12,267 bases of DNA. It comes from Acanthaster planci (Eukaryota; Echinodermata; Asteroidea; Valvatida; Acanthasteridae). This document shows, piece by piece, positions 8,072 to 12,267 of this stretch. Within the stretch, counting starts at the first letter, position 1. Every line of letters begins with the position of its first letter. The translations under genes and the position numbers were made by a program. Below the pieces are notes generated by a model. That model saw nothing but the letters and a program-made list of their open reading frames with translations, was not told where the DNA came from and ran no database searches. The stretch spans positions 1-12,267 of the forward strand of contig NW_019091951.1 in the NCBI RefSeq assembly GCF_001949145.1, read 5' to 3'.

Positions 8072-8104
8072 TTCTCTAAATTGAGAAACTAGGTGTTTTT
8101 TTTT
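8072..8104. terminator. hairpin plus T-run between convergent genes
   Basis: TTCTC and GAGAA form a five-base-pair stem around a six-base loop (8072-8087), followed by nine T residues at 8096-8104. It lies exactly in the 56-base gap between the stop at 8057 (plus) and the stop at 8114 (minus). Several large DNA viruses end transcripts at hairpins or T-rich signals. This stem is weak and could be chance. Confidence 0.3.
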
Positions 8105-8113
8105 GCCTTTTTA

Positions 8114-9660
8114 CTAAGTTAATAAATTATACAACATAAACGCGACTCCCGTGAGCGCAATCGTTTTGACGGTCAACGATAACTTTTCTTCATTATGCGC
8201 GTCCAACGGCGTCTTTTCGGAACTAGGCATTAAAATGGGTTGTACAGTTGGAATAGGTGCTAAAATTAGTTTTACATTTGGATTTGGTAAACTTTTTGGA
8301 TCGGGCTCTTTTTCTTCAACTTTTTCGTCAAAATCGGTTATTTCTGAAACGGCATCAGCGTTTAAACTCGGTAAGTAACCCGCCTGCATTTCCACGGTCG
8401 CGATTTGCAAATGGTTATTGCAGCCTTCAAATGTTCTGATTCGTAAATCCATATCCGAAGGCACCAAATATAAACCAGGCGCGACTACGGAATTTAAAGA
8501 CGTTTGGCGTAATGTAATGAATCTTGAAATTGGTGAATCGATTGTTCCAAGTCAGGCTCCGAATTTATCAAAGACTCCACCATTGTTGTAAACTTCCTTT
8601 GGGCGTCTAGTCTGGTGCCAAGGGCTAAAATGCTGGTCTTTGTCTGAGCCTGAGCACCCAAATGCGCGTATACATATGCCTTAATAGACTCATTTACTTT
8701 TGTTATGCCGACGTCTGTCAGGCTTGATTTCTCAGGAATAAAATCTCACTAGACCGAAGTAACTGCATCCGACTACTGAATCCAATTTACTCTATATGTA
8801 CTCGCGTGGCCGGAGCCTTTAGGCGGTTTAGCCCAACCAAAACCCACGTAAGTAGATCCTGCGTATTTGCCGTTTGTTACGTGTAAATCGTATGCATCGT
8901 AATTTTTACCCGGTACCGGTACATAACCGTTATCGTAATAGTAAGCCGTGCCTAGTCCATTTGACACTTCATCTGTTTATAAGACATATTTGGGTCTAGG
9001 TTGTGCAATATAAAAGTGTCTATAAATTTGCGATGATCGTAATTGTTGTGCAACGCTTCAAAAATGTCGTCACTCGGAATGGGCATTACGCAGTCGTAAA
9101 ATATTTTTCGTACAGTGTAATAAACGTGGAAATTAAATAAAGCAGATACATACAGATCTCGATCAGACAGCAAATTCGAAACCTACCCTGCATGCTGTAG
9201 TAGCGCAGTACACCGCGAAATTCAATTTGATTTGGTAAAATGATATCGGATTGCTCGCCCAACGATTGGCCGCTTCATCAGTTTTAACTCTCGGTAATTT
9301 ATACGCGTGTGTTAAATTTGGAACTCGGCTGAAAACCAGTTGTCTTTATTGACTACAATTGCCAAATGACTAAAGTTGTTTCCCATCTTTTAAATAAAGC
9401 TTTTTAAAATGGAGGTGCAGTCGGTTTTATTTCTCGGTAAGCGGGTGGTTTACGTACTTGGCCGACTTATTCGCCAAGTTTTTTCATAAGATCTTTTTTA
9501 TTTAAAACGGTTGTTCGCTCTTTGGCTAATGCTTCTGCTTTTTCGTTTACTTGGCGGTCAAATTCGGCTTACTCGTCAATTTACTTTCTTTTAACACCCT
9601 CCTGTGATGTCACACTTTTATTCTTTCTCGCCGTTATTTTGCACGAATGGAGCTAACGCA
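8114..9660 (-). pseudogene. candidate structural protein with C-terminal membrane anchor, multiply broken
   Basis: Pieces in all three minus-strand frames line up as one protein of roughly 500 codons. The N-terminus near 9630 reads KITARKNKSVTSQEG and then LNKKDLMKKLGE and KPPAYREIKPTAPP near 9425-9510, with several in-frame stops. Next come ISFYQIKLNFAVYCATTAC (about 9190-9245), NFHVYYTVRKIF and SDDIFEALHNNYD (8952-9173), then a glycine/tyrosine-rich part (8773-8967). An AHLGAQAQTK region lies near 8650. The intact last part includes YLVPSDMDLRIRTF, an acidic and proline-rich linker, and a terminal hydrophobic segment KTIALTGVAFMLYNLLT. The tail anchor and position facing the ATPase suggest a capsid or virion-membrane protein. 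I recall proteins of this layout in invertebrate genomes but cannot confirm it here. Confidence 0.55.
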
Positions 9661-10323
9661 CCATTCGACGTCTTACGAATGGCGCACTACACAAACAAGG
9701 GAGACTCAAGTCACTATTTATTTCACATTTTAATTCAAGCACCTCTAATAAATTAGGCTCTTTGAGTGTAGGTTGTGAGCTTTTGTGCATATAAAGCATA
9801 TATAAATAACCCATTACAATAATTACCTTTGTCACATTACAAAACAAGAAGTATCAATAACATCGACGTCTAGTTGCTTACAGTTTATCATAGCTTAAGT
9901 TAATTCATACCATGAACAATTTAAGTTAACGCATGCCATTGAAAACAACAAAAATTAAGTTAACTCAACTTATCGCAGAGTCCACAATTTAATCAACTCA
10001 CACAAGGAACATGTTTTGTTATTTAGTATCCCTTAATATACTACATTTTATCCAGCATATATCAAGTTACAGTTCACCATACATTGAGTCAGTTTTACAT
10101 AATTAGTTCAATTTTAGCCACTAGTACACTTTCATTAAACGTTTACTTTAACTGGCTCAAGTTTCATACCATTAATTTCAGTGCTTACGTCACATCGTAT
10201 AAACCTTAGCTGAAATAGCCTGTATCCATGTATATAAAACCAATGTCATTTCACTTCGCCTTGGAGAAAAATTTCAAAATTGGCAAACAATTATTCTTTT
10301 GGTACTTGGGAACAAATACTTAC
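9661..10323. other. AT-rich non-coding stretch
   Basis: No supported gene. The 64-codon minus frame at 9653-9847 has a hydrophobic start but no family look. There are TATA-rich runs near 9790-9805 and a degenerate short repeat at 9895-9963. The minus-strand part next to 10323 follows a GTAAGT donor, so it should be intron of the Crypton-like gene. Confidence 0.45.
9895..9963 (+). repeat. three copies of TTAAGTTAA with related flanks
   Basis: TTAAGTTAA occurs at 9895-9903, 9921-9929 and 9955-9963; the first two copies are followed by matching CATnCCAT segments. Spacing is 26 and 34 bases, so this is a decayed tandem repeat rather than a regular array. Confidence 0.45.
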
Positions 10324-11622
10324 ATGCTTAAGTTGACTGTGACAGTAATGTTTCTAGAGTCTTGATTCTCTAAATTCGCACTCCCAAAAGAAGTCGTGGC
10401 AGTAGTGCCAGTTGCTGGCTTCTTGGATGGTGTGATGATACCACTAGACTTTCAATTTGCGTTTGAGACTGTCTGATTTGCGTTTATAGTTTCGGACAGC
10501 ATTTAATCTATGTCCACTTACCTCACAGATAAGCTATTCGTCAATATTCTCCTTGTACAGACGTGAGACAGCACTGTAGTGATTCGTACGGTACCGGCAC
10601 ACCTGGGCAACAACCTTGGCCAGTTTGCAACGGCCAAGTGGCTGAGTAGCATACCAAACCTTTCCTCTTGGCTGAGCCAGCGGTCGCAAGTAAAAAGCGT
10701 CTGGTCGTTTGCCTTCGGGGGGGGGGACAGTGTATACCCAGCAAGAAATGAGACCGAGGGGTACCCCCCAACATGTCCAATCCCTATACACATTCCACAC
10801 TGTTGTTGCTTAACACATCCCCCAAGATGTCTGAAAGAAATTCCCCAGAATCCTGCGAGACAATAACCAACACAAAGCGGGGGGGGGGTTCTCTCCGTCT
10901 CATATCTTGCTGCATATGGGACAGTGACGCTGGTACTCCCCGAACAGTGTAACGATACACCGCTCTCTGTCTTCTTTGTTCTCGTACGCATCCACGACCT
11001 TTGGTTGATGGTGACGATGTTTCAAGCCGCCTTGGTTGGTTTTAGAAGCATCCTCTGTGTACCTCAGGAACTTGTCACCATTACTGTCACACTGAATTCG
11101 AAGTTGCGACGATTTCCATCGCAAATTTCTGTGTTCCTGTCCACCACGTAAGGCGAAATTCAATCCAATCAAATAAACCAGTGTGTTGAGAAGCTGGGTG
11201 GGATTGCAACTTCCGAGAACACTCTTCTGCCACAATGACTCTTCCTCCTCGACCGTAATCTCTTCCGCTTGTTTGCGACGTATTTTCAAAGTCCGTCAAG
11301 AGTATTTCTCAGCTGTAGGAAATCTGGAACCGACAAGAACTTGTAGCTTTTTGCCTTTCAACTCAAAATAAAGCTGAACGCAGATCACCAGCTCATGAAG
11401 CGTCTCCCCTGGGTAGTCTTCACCATTCTTCTTTTTCACCTCACATATGAATCTAGATAGCGAGTAATTAAGCTCATCTTTGGTCATGTTCTCCAAATCC
11501 ACCTTAATGGGGCTGATGTTCAGTGATGCATCACAGACAGCTTTCATGTTGCGAAACATCTGCCAATCACGAAATAAATCAACGGCCCACTGGATTTTCC
11601 GTTCCGTACTCTGAGAGCAAAC
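10324..11622 (-). pseudogene. Crypton-type tyrosine recombinase exon (DUF3504/ZMYM/QRICH1-like), decayed
   Basis: A TTTACAG acceptor at 11623 opens phase 0 with VCSQSTERKIQWAVDLFRDW. Characteristic pieces follow in order: SLSRFICEVKKKNGEDYPGE, a VQLYFELKGKK stretch, QAEEITVEEEESLWQKSVLG, LRGGQEHRNLRW (first catalytic Arg region), YTEDASKTNQGGLKHR, RPDAFYLRPLAQPRGKVWY, YRTNH, SGHR and NYKRK with the presumptive nucleophilic Tyr at about 10488. The exon ends at a GTAAGT donor at 10323. Decay: TGA at 11296, TGA at 10900, a 162-bp insertion, loss of bases and of the second Arg after TNH, TAG at 10534 in DE-stop-LI, and a frameshift near 10445. Such genes descend from Crypton transposons, many domesticated. 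Upstream and downstream exons were not found. Confidence 0.75.
10717..10878 (-). repeat. 162-bp insertion inside the recombinase exon, flanked by C(G)10
   Basis: CGGGGGGGGGG occurs at 10716-10726 and again at 10878-10888, exactly 162 bases apart (54 codons). Skipping one unit keeps the recombinase frame and brings ENPPP directly next to EGKRPDAFYL. The segment has no resemblance to the domain and carries an in-frame stop in minus sense. It may be a small transposon copy with target duplication, a duplication mediated by the G run, or decayed intron. No clear terminal inverted repeat was seen. Confidence 0.45.
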
Positions 11623-11642
11623 CTGTAAATGTAAAATAATGT

Positions 11643-11663
11643 ATTAACATTAATAATGTTAAT
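11643..11663. repeat. near-perfect AT-rich palindrome
   Basis: ATTAACATT and AATGTTAAT form perfect nine-base arms around AAT. It lies 20 bases outside the acceptor of the recombinase exon and about 45 bases before the zinc-ribbon-like frame, so it sits at the apparent border between the two kinds of sequence. Confidence 0.45.
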
Positions 11664-11706
11664 AACAATCACGGATAAAGAAGAAACATGCACACGTACA
11701 AATAGG

Positions 11707-11799
11707 ATGGAAATAGATTATAAACTCGTCTGTCGCGATTGCGGACTAGTATTATGTCCCATTTATTCAGACCAGGCAGAAAACGTTGGCCGTAAATAA
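11707..11799 (+). pseudogene. possible TFIIB-like zinc-ribbon fragment
   Basis: ATG at 11707 reads MEIDYKLVCRDCGLVL with a further Cys and stops at TAA 11797. C-x2-C-G-L-V-L after an acidic-aromatic D-Y segment is the pattern of the second half of the zinc ribbon of TFIIB-like factors. The first cysteine pair is not in the frame, though a Cys lies just upstream of the ATG. After the stop the frame continues NQRFVYKKPKSK. Large DNA viruses often carry such transcription factors, but with only one knuckle the call is weak. Confidence 0.33.
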
Positions 11800-12172
11800 A
11801 ATCAACGTTTCGTTTATAAAAAGCCTAAATCTAAAACTAGCAAAATTTAAAAGAATTAAACGTCAAATTGAGCGTCAAACAAGCAAATCTCATAGAATAC
11901 CAAATAAACCAAATATTAGCAGGCAAGGTTTCCAGAGGCCAGCCACTCCGTTAATTGTCGTGTGTTATCAAAACGTGACGAAAGAACCCGTAAACGCCGT
12001 AAAAGACCAATTTCAAGTATCCCATAAACACTTTACAGACGTCGTTAATAAATTTAAACTTTTCGAGCATTCTTTTCAAAAACCCGTTTACACTTTAATG
12101 GATACTCACACTTTTTACTTGTGCCAAAATCCTCAGACATTTGATTTGACGGCGTGCTGCCGAGTGTATTAA
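11786..12172 (+). CDS. 128-codon open frame, possibly the body of the preceding protein
   Basis: This is the longest clean frame at the right end but has no ATG near its beginning. It is basic at first (KLAKFKRIKRQIERQTSK), then PATPLIVVCYQNVTKEPV, a helical part (FTDVVNKFKLFEHSFQ) and an end LCQNPQTFDLTACCRVY-stop at 12170. The overlap with the zinc-ribbon-like frame in a different phase suggests one gene broken by a frameshift near 11800-11850. Composition resembles the virus-like block at 6301-9660 more than the host part. Not assigned to a family. Confidence 0.42.
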   Translation: MAVNKINVSFIKSLNLKLAKFKRIKRQIERQTSKSHRIPNKPNISRQGFQRPATPLIVVCYQNVTKEPVNAVKDQFQVSHKHFTDVVNKFKLFEHSFQKPVYTLMDTHTFYLCQNPQTFDLTACCRVY

Positions 12173-12267
12173 CCTACTTAACACCCTCTGAAAACTCGTC
12201 GTGACTGTTTACACGAATATCATATTTTTGTATAATTGGAAAAAACGCCGTAACCGAATGTGGACAA
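12173..12267 (+). other. right edge, possible start of another broken frame
   Basis: Short open stretches (for example CLHEYHIFV and YNWKKRRNRMW in different frames) look coding-like but are too short to call; the sequence runs off the window. Confidence 0.2.

Noticed and set aside
8072-8087. Bacterial rho-independent terminator
   Set aside because: The hairpin plus T-run resembles one, but the surroundings are animal DNA with virus-like remnants, so a bacterial reading is not appropriate.
8151-8439. Plus-strand frames of 60-75 codons
   Set aside because: Shadows of the intact C-terminal part of the minus-strand structural protein.
9653-9847. 64-codon minus-strand frame with hydrophobic start
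   Set aside because: No family look and no clear link to the structural protein frame; could be a leader remnant but unsupported.
10518-10991. 157-codon minus-strand frame and a 95-codon plus-strand frame at 10579-10866
   Set aside because: Both are out of phase with the recombinase motifs, which read in one frame from 11622 to about 10447; they result from low stop density and G runs.

Overview
The window looks like animal nuclear DNA, most likely from a marine invertebrate. Genes are split by introns with clean GT/AG sites, intergenic DNA is AT-rich with short repeats, and one gene belongs to the P2X7-tail-like family, which is expanded in invertebrates such as amphioxus, molluscs and corals. 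Frequent TACATGT palindromes and a LINE-like (TGAA)n tail make me think of an amphioxus-type genome, but that is a guess. No bacterial features, rRNA, tRNA or CRISPR array were seen. All family names come from motif recognition by eye; no search was run.

Region 1 (1-5880) is ordinary host sequence. It holds a LINE-like tail, two exons of an unidentified plus-strand gene ending at a poly(A) signal near 1875, and a convergent three-exon minus-strand gene encoding a small protein with an acidic N-terminus and a P2X7-receptor-tail-like domain. The last exon of that gene carries a small frameshift. Upstream on the same strand are two exons of an unidentified gene for a secreted or membrane protein with a signal peptide. 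A CpG-rich stretch then separates it from a divergent plus-strand start with a YY1-type context (ATG at 5793).

Region 2 (about 5944-9660) has a different character: compact, closely packed, intron-less reading frames riddled with stops and frameshifts. On the plus strand lie an unidentified 112-codon open frame, an A32/FtsK-HerA-type packaging ATPase with an intact Walker A motif, a small CxxC fragment, a small hydrophobic protein and an acidic protein beginning MAEGEFD. Converging from the minus strand is a roughly 500-codon protein with a C-terminal membrane anchor, probably structural. I read this as the dead remains of a double-stranded DNA virus or virus-like transposon of the broad Polinton/adintovirus type. 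No polymerase, integrase or recognisable terminal repeat is visible.

Region 3 (9661-12267) starts with AT-rich non-coding DNA containing a short degenerate repeat. It is followed by a large minus-strand exon (10324-11622) of a decayed Crypton-type tyrosine recombinase (DUF3504/ZMYM/QRICH1-like), which contains a 162-bp insertion flanked by an exact C(G)10 direct repeat. Next is a second set of broken, compact plus-strand frames with a possible TFIIB-like zinc ribbon. The Crypton-type exon therefore sits between two virus-like segments. Whether these belong to one element cannot be settled from this window.
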